Below, piece after piece: positions 7,978-18,500 of a stretch of 64,000 nt of DNA. Position numbers and translations under genes: made by a program. The DNA comes from an uncultured Christensenellaceae bacterium (GTDB lineage Bacteria > Bacillota > Clostridia > Christensenellales > UBA3700). The notes under the pieces are model-generated. The model was not told the DNA's origin. It saw only the letters and a program-made list of their open reading frames with translations, and made no database searches. The stretch covers positions 24,811 to 88,810 of the forward strand of contig CALWRI010000007.1 in the NCBI GenBank assembly GCA_944383905.1. Direction: 5' to 3'. The first letter of the stretch is position 1; each line of letters begins with the position of its first letter.

Positions 7978-8757
7978 ATGCAAATATACATAGAGTATGT
8001 GATAGCGGACAATCTCGCGGTCAACGTGCTTCTCATCTACGCGACGGTATTGACTCTGAAAAGAAAATTCAGCGTTTTGAGAGCGTTTATCGCCGCGGCG
8101 GCAGGTACGGCTTTTGCAGTCGTAATGCCGCTTTGGGAGCTTAAAGCGCTCTTTCTCGCAAAGACCGTTCTCGCTCTTTTTATGTCGGCGGTAATGTTAA
8201 GGCACAAAGATTGCAAAAGCTATCTGAAATGTCTTGCGATCTTTTTGCTGTACACATTTCTGACGGGCGGTATATGCGCCGCGCTTCTCAGCGCAAACGA
8301 AGGTTTTGCGGCGTTGAAGAATCCGAACGGTTACGTCCCCGCCGCGGTAGCCGTATCCGCGCTTGCGTGTCTTGTCGTAGCAAAAAAAATCGTCGGATAT
8401 GTAACGCTCGCTAAGCGGGAAAGCAAATATACCGCAGAAGTAAAGCTGTACGTCGGCGGACGGTGTTTCGAATGCAAAGGCTATTGGGACAGCGGAAACA
8501 GACTTTATTACAAAGGCGTCATTCCCGTGGTCGTCTCGGGCGCGGATTTTGCGAAAAAACTCGAGACCTGCAATGCGCGGCGCGTCGACGACATAAAGGT
8601 TACGACGGTGTCGGGAAGCAAGACGCTGCGCGGCTTTGTTGCAGACAAAATATCGGTCAGAGAGGGTGACGGGACGAGAGAGACGGACAACGTGGTTATA
8701 GGCATAGGGGAAAGCGATTTCAAAGGTTTTTCCCTTCTTCTCAACTGCGATTTATAG
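7978..8757 (+). CDS. spoIIGA: Sporulation sigma-E factor processing peptidase SpoIIGA
   Basis: SpoIIGA is the membrane-bound aspartic protease that removes the pro-sequence of sigma-E in the mother cell after asymmetric division. The 259 residues show about five hydrophobic segments in the first 145, then a soluble domain with the active-site motif [17 protein letters not shown]; the catalytic Asp is at about 171 in DSGN. I start at ATG 7978 (an earlier in-frame codon would add 11 residues with no support). No ribosome binding site precedes it and a -10-like box lies 8 bases upstream, so it may also be leaderless. sigE follows after 8 bases. Confidence 0.92.
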   Translation: MQIYIEYVIADNLAVNVLLIYATVLTLKRKFSVLRAFIAAAAGTAFAVVMPLWELKALFLAKTVLALFMSAVMLRHKDCKSYLKCLAIFLLYTFLTGGICAALLSANEGFAALKNPNGYVPAAVAVSALACLVVAKKIVGYVTLAKRESKYTAEVKLYVGGRCFECKGYWDSGNRLYYKGVIPVVVSGADFAKKLETCNARRVDDIKVTTVSGSKTLRGFVADKISVREGDGTRETDNVVIGIGESDFKGFSLLLNCDL

Positions 8758-8765
8758 GAGGAAAT

Positions 8766-9476
8766 ATGCTGGACAGGATAATAAAATTCATAAAAAAACT
8801 GTTTGCAAGTCCGCTTGAAGACGACAAAGGAGTGGATTATCTCAACGGAGGCGAAACTTTGCCCGCGCCGTTGTCGGCAGACGAAGAAAAAGAGCTCGTA
8901 TCGCGCCATGCCGCGGGAGACAGGAAAGCGAGGGAAAAACTCATCGAACACAATCTTCGCCTCGTCGTCTACATAGCCAAAAAATTCGACGGCTCCAACG
9001 TCGATATAGACGATCTTATCAGCGTCGGCACGATCGGTCTGATAAAAGCGGTCAATTCTTTCGACGGCGCAAAGCAGATAAAGCTGGCGACATATGCGAG
9101 CAGGTGTATAGAAAACGAGATCCTGATGCATCTCCGAAAAGCTGTAAGGACTAAAAGCGAGATGTCTTTTGACGAGCCACTCAACGTGGATTGGGAAGGC
9201 AACGTGCTTCTTTTGTCCGACGTACTCGGCACGGACAGCGACGTCACCTGCAAAGACGTAGAAAACGAAGAAGAAAAGGATATACTCATAGATACGTTCA
9301 AGAGACTGCCTCCGAGAGAGAGACAGATCGTCAAACTCCGCTTCGGACTTCTCGGCGCGCAGAAAAAGACTCAAAAAGAGATCGCCGATCTGATGGGGAT
9401 TTCACAATCCTACATATCGCGGCTTGAGAAAAAAGTCATGAAAAAACTAAAAAAAGAACTGATGAAAAGCGTATAA
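8766..9476 (+). CDS. sigE: RNA polymerase sporulation sigma factor SigE
   Basis: Mother-cell sigma factor of 236 residues, made as an inactive precursor. Residues 1 to about 25 (rich in Ile, Phe, Lys) look like the membrane-associating pro-sequence cut by SpoIIGA, whose gene lies directly upstream. Region 2 includes [12 protein letters not shown] and the -10 recognition helix around [16 protein letters not shown]; region 4.2 is the helix-turn-helix [18 protein letters not shown]. The strong AGGAGG site precedes ATG 8766. Two predicted sigma-E targets, sigK and spoIIIAA, are in this same window with CATAGATT-type -10 boxes. Confidence 0.95.
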   Translation: MLDRIIKFIKKLFASPLEDDKGVDYLNGGETLPAPLSADEEKELVSRHAAGDRKAREKLIEHNLRLVVYIAKKFDGSNVDIDDLISVGTIGLIKAVNSFDGAKQIKLATYASRCIENEILMHLRKAVRTKSEMSFDEPLNVDWEGNVLLLSDVLGTDSDVTCKDVENEEEKDILIDTFKRLPPRERQIVKLRFGLLGAQKKTQKEIADLMGISQSYISRLEKKVMKKLKKELMKSV

Positions 9477-9547
9477 AACGTCGAAAACCGCTAATAATAG
9501 CAGACAACGACAGGTGCGCCCGTTCACGGATACATACGGAGGTGAAT

Positions 9548-10315
9548 ATGGTGCACAAAGTGGTTATTTGCGGCGTGGATACGAACACGCTGCCGAAATT
9601 GAGCAAAGAGCAGTCCGAAAAACTGATATCTCTCGCGAAAAGCGGCGACGCGGCTGCGAGAGAAGAGCTTGCAAAGGCAAATATCAGGCTCGTACTCTCC
9701 GTCGTGCAGAGATTCAACAACAAGGGCAACAGCGACGATCTGTTTCAGGTCGGTATGGTCGGTTTGCTCAAGGCGATCGACAACTTCAACGCAGCGTTCA
9801 ACGTGCGTTTTTCGACCTATGCCGTGCCTATGATAATAGGAGAGATCAGGCGTTTTCTCAAGGACGGTACGGGCATTAAGGTGAGCAGAAGCATGAGGGA
9901 CACGGCGTACAAGGTGCTCAAAGCCAAAGAGGAGCTCGAAAGAACGAGACAGACGACCCCGACTGCCGTCGAGATCGCCGAAGAGATCGATCTGCCGATA
10001 AAAGAGGTCGTCTGCGCGCTCGACGCCGTCAGCGAACCCGTCTATCTTCAGGAGCCCGTTTTCAACGACGGAGAAGAAGGAATGGTGCTCGAAGAACAGA
10101 TCGGAGACGGAAAAAACACGGATGAGAGGTGGACAGATCGGATATGTATTTCCGACGCGATCAGAGACCTGCCCGAAAAGGAGAGAAAGGTGCTCGTGCT
10201 GCGGTATTATTACGGCAAGACGCAGACGGAGATCTCGGCGCAGATCAACATTTCGCAGGCGCAGGTCAGCAGACTCGAAAAAAACGCGCTCGCAAAGATG
10301 AAGCAGTATTTATAA
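9548..10315 (+). CDS. sigG: RNA polymerase sporulation sigma factor SigG
   Basis: Late forespore sigma factor, 255 residues. The N-terminus VHKVVICGVDTNTLPKL is the SigG-type leader peptide; region 2 contains NIRLVLSVVQRF and FSTYAVPMIIGEIRRFLKD, region 4.2 contains TQTEISAQINISQAQVSR. I choose ATG 9548 because GGAGGT (9539-9544) is well spaced from it; GTG 9542 overlaps the ribosome binding site. A possible forespore-type promoter (GTATA at 9471-9475, GCTAATAATA at 9490-9499) lies upstream but its spacer is two bases short, so I do not call it. sigE and sigG being adjacent is the normal arrangement. Confidence 0.95.
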   Translation: MVHKVVICGVDTNTLPKLSKEQSEKLISLAKSGDAAAREELAKANIRLVLSVVQRFNNKGNSDDLFQVGMVGLLKAIDNFNAAFNVRFSTYAVPMIIGEIRRFLKDGTGIKVSRSMRDTAYKVLKAKEELERTRQTTPTAVEIAEEIDLPIKEVVCALDAVSEPVYLQEPVFNDGEEGMVLEEQIGDGKNTDERWTDRICISDAIRDLPEKERKVLVLRYYYGKTQTEISAQINISQAQVSRLEKNALAKMKQYL

Positions 10316-10355
10316 TTTTTTTCGCGTTAAACGCGGAATTTGTCATAATTTGACG

Positions 10356-10383
10356 ACGCCTCCCGTAAATTATCGGGAGGTGT
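10356..10383 (+). other. Stem-loop covering the ribosome binding site of the ylmC/ymxH gene
   Basis: ACGCCTCCCG (10356-10365) pairs with CGGGAGGTGT (10374-10383), ten pairs with one G-U, loop of 8. The downstream arm is the GGGAGGTG ribosome binding site of the gene at 10388. No T tract follows, so it is not a typical terminator; in a transcript starting upstream the ribosome binding site would be hidden. Confidence 0.6.
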
Positions 10384-10387
10384 TGTT

Positions 10388-10663
10388 ATGTTGAACGATC
10401 TTACTTTTTGCGAACTCAAAGAAAAAGAGGTTATCAATGTCGTTGACGGCAGAAGGCTGGGAAGGCTTCTCGACATTGCGTTTACGCCGGGCGGCAAGAT
10501 CACGGGACTTATCGTGCCCGGAGAAAAAAAGTTTCTCAAGAACATAACCTGTTCGGACAGCATTTTCGTACCGTGGAGATGCATCGTCAGGATAGGCGAG
10601 GACGCCATTCTGGTAGAGCTTTCGCAGGACGCGCCTCCGCCGCCCGTAAAATGCGATTGCTGA
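10388..10663 (+). CDS. YlmC/YmxH family sporulation protein (PRC-barrel)
   Basis: A 91-residue protein with the PRC-barrel-like fold typical of YlmC/YmxH: residues 1-60 contain LKEKEVINVVDGRRLGRLLD and IVPGEKKFLK. The family is widespread in spore-forming Firmicutes, usually next to sigG as here; its biochemical role is not settled. The last residues (PPPPVKCDC) are an unusual Pro/Cys tail. The start is ATG 10388 with the GGGAGG site that is inside the stem-loop described above. Confidence 0.85.
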   Translation: MLNDLTFCELKEKEVINVVDGRRLGRLLDIAFTPGGKITGLIVPGEKKFLKNITCSDSIFVPWRCIVRIGEDAILVELSQDAPPPPVKCDC

Positions 10664-10697
10664 TCTGCGTGGGAAGATCCCGTCGCTCCAAAGTCAA

Positions 10698-10742
10698 CAT
10701 ATTGCGTATACGCTGGACATTTACCGCAATATGAGGTATAAT
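10698..10742 (+). promoter_or_regulatory. nrdR promoter flanked by a 9 bp inverted repeat
   Basis: TGGACA at 10714-10719, 17 bases, TATAAT at 10737-10742. CATATTGCG at 10698-10706 and its exact complement CGCAATATG at 10725-10733 bracket the -35 and spacer, like an operator. The motif is not the usual NrdR box. Predicted start about 10749, leaving an 18-base leader with GGAGG. Confidence 0.65.
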
Positions 10743-10766
10743 GTATGCGTATCGGAGGATTTGGAT

Positions 10767-11255
10767 ATGAAATGCATATATTGCGGTTGCATGGACAGCA
10801 AGGTCATTGACAGCAGACTCAACGAGGACGGCACGTCAATCAGGCGCAGGAGAGAATGCGTCGCCTGCGGCAAGCGTTTCACGACATACGAGACCATAGA
10901 GACGACTCCCATAATGGTGATAAAAAAGTCGGGTTGCAGGCAGATATTTTCACCCGCAAAACTCAAAAACGGCATACTCAAGGCTTGCGACAAGCGTCCC
11001 GTGAGCATGCAGCAGATCGACAAACTCGTCTCCGACATCGAGAAAAAACTCGCCAACGGGCTTGAACAGGAAGTTACGTCCGATTATATCGGAGATCTCG
11101 TAATGGACGGGCTCAAGGAGATTGACGACGTGGCATACGTCAGATTCGCCGCGGTGCACAGACAGTTCAAGGACATCAATTCCTGGCTCGGAGAAATAAA
11201 CGAGATCCTCAAAAACAAGAATGCCGGCAAACAGGACAACGACGGCAAAAAATAA
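10767..11255 (+). CDS. nrdR: Transcriptional repressor NrdR
   Basis: NrdR is the nucleotide-sensing repressor of ribonucleotide reductase genes. The 162-residue protein has the N-terminal zinc ribbon with Cys3, Cys6, Cys31 and Cys34 and the basic stretch SIRRRRECVACGKRFTTYE, followed by an ATP-cone domain (about 48-138) with VIKKSGCRQIFSPAKL. I start at ATG 10767, which has GGAGG at 10754-10758; an in-frame ATG at 10731 lies inside the promoter. The gene is a single transcription unit between its own promoter and a terminator. No ribonucleotide reductase gene is in the window. Confidence 0.95.
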   Translation: MKCIYCGCMDSKVIDSRLNEDGTSIRRRRECVACGKRFTTYETIETTPIMVIKKSGCRQIFSPAKLKNGILKACDKRPVSMQQIDKLVSDIEKKLANGLEQEVTSDYIGDLVMDGLKEIDDVAYVRFAAVHRQFKDINSWLGEINEILKNKNAGKQDNDGKK

Positions 11256-11262
11256 AAGACGC

Positions 11263-11288
11263 GACCCTCGAAAGAGGGTCTTTTTTTT
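11263..11288 (+). terminator. Intrinsic terminator after nrdR
   Basis: GACCCTC (11263-11269), GAAA loop, GAGGGTC (11274-11280), then eight T. Confidence 0.93.
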
Positions 11289-11306
11289 ACGTTTTTCGAC
11301 AAAAAA

Positions 11307-11335
11307 GTATAACGGCGACGACTGCGGCATAGATT
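11307..11335 (+). promoter_or_regulatory. Possible sigma-E type promoter of sigK
   Basis: CATAGATT at 11328-11335 fits the sigma-E -10 consensus CATACAMT at six or seven positions, and an ATA core (11309-11311, in GTATAA) lies at the expected distance (14-base spacer counted from the 8-base -35 element). The same CATAGATT occurs before spoIIIAA. In Bacillus subtilis sigK is transcribed by sigma-E. The -35 is weak. Confidence 0.42.
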
Positions 11336-11352
11336 TATCGGGAGGTGGATCT

Positions 11353-12054
11353 ATGTTTTTGAGCGGAATTTTCGCATTGCTGTCAAATCTGCTGTTTTTC
11401 AGCGGCTACATAAAAAACAAAAACTGTTTTCCCAAGCCGCTTTCTCCCGAAAAGGAAAAAGAGCTTCTCGAAAGAATAGAAAAGGGCGACAAGGAAGCGC
11501 GCGACGACCTGATAAAACACAATATGAGACTCGTCGTGCATATCGTAAAAAAATACGCGAATTACGGCGACAATGACGAGCTTATCAGCGTCGGGTCCAT
11601 CGGTCTCATCAAGGCTGTCAATTCGTATCACGACGGCAAGGGGACGCAGTTTGCGACCTATGCGAGCAGGTGTATAGAAAACGAGATACTCATGGTCATC
11701 CGCGCAGGCAGAAAGTACAGGAACACAAAGTCGCTCTACGAGCCTGTCAGCTACGACAAGGACGGCAACGAGGTGACTCTCATCGACCTGATCGGTCAGG
11801 AAGAAGAGAGCGTGATAAGCAAGGTCGAAAGCAAGATCGTACAGGAAAAGCTGCTCGCCGTCGCAAAAAAGACGCTCGACGACAGAGAATACGAGATAAT
11901 TACTTTGCGTTACGGGATAGACTGCGACAAAGCCTGCACGCAGAACGAAGTTGCGGAGAAGTTCGGCATTTCGCGTTCATACGTCTCGAGGATAGAAAAA
12001 AAGGCGCTTTTCAAAATGAGAAAATATATGGAAGAGCACGGTTTGACCTTTTAA
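11353..12054 (+). CDS. sigK: RNA polymerase sporulation sigma factor SigK
   Basis: Late mother-cell sigma factor type, 233 residues. The N-terminus is a hydrophobic pro-sequence-like stretch (about 1-20) followed by SGYIKNKNCFPKPLS, which is characteristic of SigK rather than SigE. Region 2: NMRLVVHIVKKYANYG and [20 protein letters not shown]. Region 4.2: TQNEVAEKFGISRSYVSR. I start at ATG 11353 with GGGAGGTG upstream, because the frame reaching back to 11221 crosses the nrdR terminator. The gene is uninterrupted: no skin-type element splits it. Its position within 2 kb of sigG differs from Bacillus. A SigE paralogue is the alternative reading, but less likely. Confidence 0.86.
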   Translation: MFLSGIFALLSNLLFFSGYIKNKNCFPKPLSPEKEKELLERIEKGDKEARDDLIKHNMRLVVHIVKKYANYGDNDELISVGSIGLIKAVNSYHDGKGTQFATYASRCIENEILMVIRAGRKYRNTKSLYEPVSYDKDGNEVTLIDLIGQEEESVISKVESKIVQEKLLAVAKKTLDDREYEIITLRYGIDCDKACTQNEVAEKFGISRSYVSRIEKKALFKMRKYMEEHGLTF

Positions 12055-12084
12055 TCGCTTGCATTTTGCGCCGCACGGTGATAC

Positions 12085-12090
12085 TATAAT
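12085..12090 (+). promoter_or_regulatory. -10 box of rnpB
   Basis: TATAAT immediately before the RNase P RNA. No -35 at ideal spacing; TTGCAT lies at 12059-12064 with a 20-base spacer. Confidence 0.55.
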
Positions 12091-12416
12091 CCGAGAGACA
12101 GTCGGATAAACGCAGCCCGAAAGGGGTGAGGAAAGTCCGGGCATCGCAAGGCAGGGTGCCGGCCAGTTACCGGTGAAGGCGACTTCAAGGAAAGTGCAAC
12201 AGAAATAAACCGCCCGCAAGGGTAAGGATGGAAAGGCGAGGTAAGAGCTCACCGCTTCTCCGGCGACGGAGAAGGCTCTGTAAACCCCACCCGATGCAAG
12301 AGAAAACGACATATGCGGTCGCCTGCCGCGTCGGAAAATCGCTTGAGGCGAGTGGCAACACGCGTCCTAGACAGATGTTTATCCAAGACAGAACCCGGCT
12401 TACAGACTGTCTCGCC
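12091..12416 (+). ncRNA. rnpB: RNase P RNA
   Basis: The catalytic RNA of ribonuclease P, which trims tRNA 5' leaders. Conserved blocks are visible: GAGGAAAGTCCGGGC near 12127-12141, ACAGAAATAAACCGCC near 12200, and AAGACAGAACCCGGCTTA near 12385-12402. The ends close through GAGACAGTC (12095-12103) with GACTGTCTC (12405-12413). The presence of a proximal -10 and a terminator gives one independent unit. Exact ends are estimated from the terminal pairing. Confidence 0.95.
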
Positions 12417-12435
12417 CGCAAGGGTGATCGTTATT

Positions 12436-12458
12436 TCCGCTTTACGGCGGATTTTTTT
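12436..12458 (+). terminator. Intrinsic terminator after rnpB
   Basis: TCCGC (12436-12440), six-base loop, GCGGA (12447-12451), then seven T. The stem is short. Confidence 0.65.
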
Positions 12459-12502
12459 ATAAACTGCGTAAAGATGTAAATAATTGCTACAGAGGTGCAA
12501 TC

Positions 12503-15500
12503 ATGTTTATTTACGTCATTACGGCGCTTGCGGTGCTTGCGGTCGTCTGTCTGTCCGCGATCGTCGCGCAGAGCGCAAGGAAATTCGATTATTCCGAATA
12601 CGTCGTCGGCGGAGATTTTTCCGTCAACATCAAACAGCTTGCGATAGAAATGAAAAAGGTCGACAAAGTCGGCGCCGTGCCCGACGTCGGGACTCTGACC
12701 CGCACTATCAGGCGCGCCTTCAAACTCGTCCGAGCAAAGGCAAAGCGGGGAGAGCCTCTTCTTGAATGCGAAAAGTGGATTGTCGAAAACTGTCGCGCTG
12801 TCACTCTCAACGTAAAGAGGGCGAATTACAGACAATTCGCGACTCTGCCTCACAGAGGCGAAGCGCGGGTCGTTCATCTCGCGTCGACCGTCGTTTCGCA
12901 GACTTATTGCGATATCAACGCGGAAAAAATCGCGTCTGCCGTGCACGAGTTTTGCAGATATACGCCGTTGACTTATGATGAGATTTGCGCTCTCAAAGGC
13001 GCGTTCGAAATAGCTCTACTGAAAAAGATCGCTTACGTCGGCAAAAAGATAATTTCTCTCGAAAGAGCAAGACGCCGCGCGGAAGAGGACAGAGAGCCCG
13101 ATCCGCGCTATGCGAAAAAAGAGGGATATCTGCATTACTATACGGCTCTCGGTAAAAGGATTCCCGAAAAATTCCTTTCTTCCTATACCGAAATAGACGT
13201 CGAAAACGTGGATTTTGCGTTTGCGGGAGCGACTGCGGACTATGCGAGACTCGCTGCCAACGCGATAAAGTCGTTCAAATCCTCGCCCGAGATATTCACG
13301 CCGTTCTTTTGCGTGTCCCTTTCTCCGGTCGACAGGTTTTATTCACGCGACGATTCTTACAGACAGAGCGACTGCGCATCCAAAGAGCAATACCTTGCCG
13401 CTACCGCAAAGCTCGCGAGATATTTCAATGCGGGCGAATACGCGGTAGCAAAAGGCGCTTTCGACCTCGCGGCGCGTTTTAATCTGCATTTCGGCGAAAT
13501 AATTTTCGATCACAGATACAGTCTGCGCTCGCACGTCAAAGGAAGATACGTCGCAAAGCCCAAGAGGACTTCGTACGCTTTGGACAAATGGGCGTATTAT
13601 CTTTCGGTCTTTCTGCTTCAGGCGGCATTTTCGCTTGTCTCGGGATTTCTTTTGCCGCCTGTATGGTTGAGGATAACGGTCAGCGCGCTCACTTTCGTCG
13701 CTTGTTATCCGGCTTGCGCTTATATCGCGGAGCGAGTGATCTCGTATTTTCTGCCCAAACGTCCCGTGCCGAGAATGAACAACGCGCGCGTACCCGACGA
13801 CGCAAAGACGGCGGTTGTCGTCTCGCATTATCTGACCGACACCGAACAGGCGGAAAAAGCGGTCTCGTCGCTGCTTGCGATGCAGGCGGTGAACGACGAC
13901 GACAACGTCTGCTACTGTCTTCTCGCGGACTTTGCTCCTTCAAAGCAAAAGATTGCGGAAGAAGACGACGAAATAATTGCCCGTCTCAACAGATACGCCT
14001 CAAAGCGCAATTTCGTGATACTCGTCAGAAGTCGGGTGAAGACGGGCAGAAATTACGGCGCGTATGAGAGAAAACGCGGCGCGTTGAGGGATCTGAACGA
14101 GTGTCTGCTTAGCGGCGATACGGGGAAGTTCAGGTACGTTTCGCAAAAATTTCCGTTCAGACCGCGTTTCGTGATAACTCTCGACGAGGACAGCAGAACC
14201 GCTCCCGGCGAGATAAGGACTGCGGTCAATACCGCTTTGCATCCGCTCAACGCGAAATACGATATGCTCGCTTTTTCGTCGGTATATTCGCTGTCCTCTC
14301 TGAAAACGCCGTATTCGCGCAAGTTCTCCGAGAACGCAGGGGGACAGACGTATTGCAATTATGACGACTTTTATTTCAACCTGTGCGGCAGAGCGGTCTT
14401 TTGCGGCAAAGGCATTTACGATCTCGAAGCGTTTCACGCAAAGACTTCTTCGGTTATCCCCGACGGAAAGGTGTTGAGCCACGATATTCTCGAAGGCGCG
14501 CTCACCGATACGGGGTCACTCAATCTCGCCGTGGCGGAAGACGCGCCGGATACGTTCGTAAGCGACGATGCGCGCGAACGCAGATGGAAGAGAGGAGACG
14601 TTCTTCTGCTTCCTTTCGCGACGAAAAAGTATTGTTCGGACGGCATATACAGGTACGTCATACTCAAAAACGCGTTTTCCTGCCTTGCCCCCGTTGCGGC
14701 TTTCGTTTTATGGATATTAGCGTTCACGCAAGGTTACGTCGCAATGGCGATACCTGTGTTTTTTTCGTGCTTTTCCGCGATAGTCGCTTCGCTTGCCATT
14801 ACGACGGCGACAAGCTCGGGCATACGCTCATCCGAAGTGTTTTTCAGGATAGCAAAAACCGTGTTTTCCGCGCTTGCGGACGCGGCTTTGCTACCTTTTT
14901 ACGCGTTTGACAACGCCTGCACCGTCATCGGTACTTTTGTCGATTACGTCTTCAATTCTTCCGCACTCCTCAAATGGAAACCCTTTTCTTCGCTTCAGGG
15001 CAAAAGAGGATTTTCGCGGCACGCCGCAGTCGTCGCACCTTCGTGCGTATTCGTCGTTGCCGTCGCAGCGCTGTGTTATCGGCACCCGCTCGTCGCGGTT
15101 TATGCGGCGATATTCCTTTTGGTCGCAAACTCGTTGTATTTTGCCGGCAAAAGCAAGGAAAGAGCGCAGTTTTCACAAAGCGGGATCAACGTGCTGAAAC
15201 AGTATGCAAAAGACACTTTTTCGTATTTCGAAGCACTTGAAAAAGATCTTCTCCCTTGCGACAACGTGCAGATATATCCGCCGAGAGGAAAGAGCGCGAC
15301 GACTTCGCCGACAAACGTGGGATTCGCGTTGCTCGCTCAAGTCTGCGCCGCGGAACTCGGGATAAGGAGCGTCTCCGACGCACACGAAAGCATGGCGACT
15401 CTGACAGATACCGTTTTGCGCCTCGACAAATACAAAGGTCATCTTTACAATTGGTACGACGTATCTTCGGGAAAGCCCGCAAATCCGCTTTTCGTCTCGT

Positions 15501-18500
15501 CGGCAGACAGCGGGAATTTCGTCGCGGCGCTCATCGTATGCAGACGATTCTGCAAAAAGCACAACTATTTCGAGACCGCGGAAAAGTGCGCGAAACTTAT
15601 AGACGAAACGGATTTTTCTTTCTTGACCGACAAAGACAAAAAAAGACTTTATATCGGTTACGACGTGGCGAAAAAAGAGTATGCGGGAGAGTACGATCTG
15701 CTTGCGAGCGAATCCCGCCTTGCCGGATACGTCGCATCGTGCGGCTCGTCTGACGACTCGCTGTGGAACGGTTTTTCGAGAGTGCAGACAAATTCAAAGG
15801 GCAACGTGCTCGTCTCATGGTCGGGTACGGCGTTCGAATATCTGCTGCCGCAGTTGTTCTTGAGAGATGTAAAAGGCTCGCTCGTCACTTCGTCGGTAGT
15901 CAACGCCGTCAGGACTTTCGTTTCGCGCAAATGCTGCGGTCTATGGGGCATAAGCGAGAGCGGTTATTTCGCTTTTGACTCCGACGCGAACTATCAGTAC
16001 AAAGCGCACGGCGTCGGAGAACTCGCGTTGAGGAATGAGGACGACTTGTGCGTTATCACACCTTACGCAAGCGCGCTCGCTCTGAAATACGCCCCGAAGA
16101 AAGCGCTTTGCAATCTGCAAAAACTCGAAAGCTGCGGTTGTTACGGAGAATACGGATTTTTCGAGGCACTCGACTTTACGTCAGGCAAGAATACGGTGAG
16201 CTCGTTTATGACACACCATCAGGGAATGATCTTGTGCGCCGTTACCAACGCGTTGACGGGCGGAGTTATCACGGAGTATTTCATGTCGGACGAAAAAATG
16301 AGGGGCGGCGCGCTTTTGCTCGAAGAGAGAAAGATACCCGTCGTGACCCGCAAGGAAAAGAAGCGGGATTTCGTATTCGGCAACGACGACGCGTACAGAT
16401 ACGAGGTCGAGCTTTCGGAATTTCCTACGGCGCATTTGCTTTACGGCAGAGAATACGGGATAGTCATCGACGATTACGGATGCGGATATTCGCGCTGGCG
16501 GGACAAGGACGTCAACGTGTTTTCTCACAGTTACTACAAAAACAGCGGAGGCTTCGGCTACTTCGTATGCGACGGAGAGAGGTTTTGCCCGACTTTCGCT
16601 CCGCTCAAAAAAGACGGAGGAGCGTTCAAAGCGACGTTCGGCAGAGACGAAGTCGTCTACGAAAACGTAAAGCGAAGTTGCAGACTGAAAATTTACGCGC
16701 CTGATGTGATAAGCGGCGAAGTCAGAGAATATACGGTCACAAACGACAGCGACAGATCGAAGGATTACGATTTCGTATTCGCGGAGAGAGTCGCCATGTG
16801 TCCGAGAGAGGAATATGCGGCGCATCCAGCGTTCTGCGATCTGTTCGTGAGCGCGCGTTTTGACGAAAAGAGCAACACGGTATATCTGAAACGCAAGCCG
16901 AGAGAACGTCACGGCGGCTTTTCGCTTGCGGCGACTCTCGTGTCCGACGGCGAAGCGACCGCGGAGTGCAACAGGCAAAATCTGTTCGGCAGGAACGGAG
17001 ACGAGAGCGATCCTTGTTTCGATTTCGGCAAGACGTCGCCTTCGCTCGGAGACGTGATAACGCCGTGCGTCGGGCTCAAGCGCTCTTTTACGCTCGCTCC
17101 CGGACAGAGCAAAACGCTCGCAGTCGTGATACAATGCGCCGAAGACGAAGCGACTCTCGAAAGCAGAGTTGCGCAAGTCACGGGTACGGACTTTCTCGGA
17201 TACGCCTGCAAGCCTGCCGCGGACGGTGCGGGAAGCGCTCTGAAAAAATACCTTTCGGACGAAGCGACCGCGCGTTATACGGACGCGCTTGCCGCAAAAC
17301 TTCTTTACGAACCTTATCCGAAAAGCGCGTTGCTTGCCCGCGCGCAAAAACTTTTCCCCGTAGGATCCGAAGAAAAGACGGTGATACTCGACTACGACGG
17401 CAACGCGGCGTTTACCAAAAAAGCAGTCAAAAGCGTGATAGCTTGCAGGCTTCTCGGCATAAACGTCAGATTTGTCGTGATATACGATCCGCAGAGATTT
17501 TCGGGCGAAGACACCGCCGCGGAGATCTGCGAGCGCTCGACCGTATCCGACCTGAGGAGCCTTCCGTTCGTATCTTTTATAGACAAAAGTCAATGCAAGC
17601 CGAACGATCTGAAAAACCTGATAGCCACGTCGTTTTTCGTGTTGAGAGAATTTAGAAGCGCGGATAAGGGCGCCGTCGGGATAGCGGTCAGGAGAAGAAG
17701 CGGAGCGGTCGCGTTCGAAGACTGCGAAAAACCGCGGCTTTTCGCGTGCGGCAACGGCGGTTTCGATCAAAACGGAGATTATATCGTCGACAGCGTGCCC
17801 GCCGCGCCGTATTCCAACGTCGTATGTTCGGCGACGGGGGGATTCGTGACGACTGAAAACGGCGGCGGGTTCTGCTATTTTCTCAACAGTCAGGCAAACA
17901 AGCTGTCGGGTTGGAGCAACGATCAATGCGCCGATCCGCCTTTTGAACGCATACTCGTGTCGGACGGTCAATCCGTTATCAGGCTCAACAAGCTCAATCG
18001 CGGAGGTTACGTCAGACACGCGAAAGGCTTTACCGAATACGTCTGCCGCACCGCAAACGCGGAATACCGACTGAAAAAGAGCCTTTCTGCGGGCGGAAGG
18101 ATAATCCTTTCGGACGTGACCGTCACCGTGACGGGCAGCAAACCGCTTTCAGTCGGGATAACTTATCTCGCGGAACCTTGCGCGGATTCCCGTGAAAACC
18201 GCTCGGACGTGTTCTGTGAAGAATCGGGTGACGCGGTCAGGGTCGTCAACGTAAAGACGGAGCGCAGTTTTTATCTCTATTGCGGCGAAAAGGCGGAGCT
18301 TATCACGGATTGCGCGCAGGCTATGTCGAGAGGGATAAACGGCTTTAATCCCAAAAGGGTAAAAAGTCCGTTCAACAATCCTATGTGTGGAGCGACAGCA
18401 GCGGTAAACATTGAGGCGGGAACAAGCAAAAAGATCTCGTTCATGCTGTGCGACGGGGAAGAAACGCTCGGTATGGCGAGGAGAAAAGAGCACGAGTTCT

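Noticed and set aside
9471..9499. Forespore (sigma-F/G) promoter for sigG
   Set aside because: GTATA and GCTAATAATA resemble the two elements, but the spacer is 14 instead of 16 bases, so I do not call it.
16181..18019. Long open frame of 612 codons on the - strand
   Set aside because: It lies wholly inside the giant glucan synthase-like gene; composition is the mirror of that gene's codons and no domain is recognisable.
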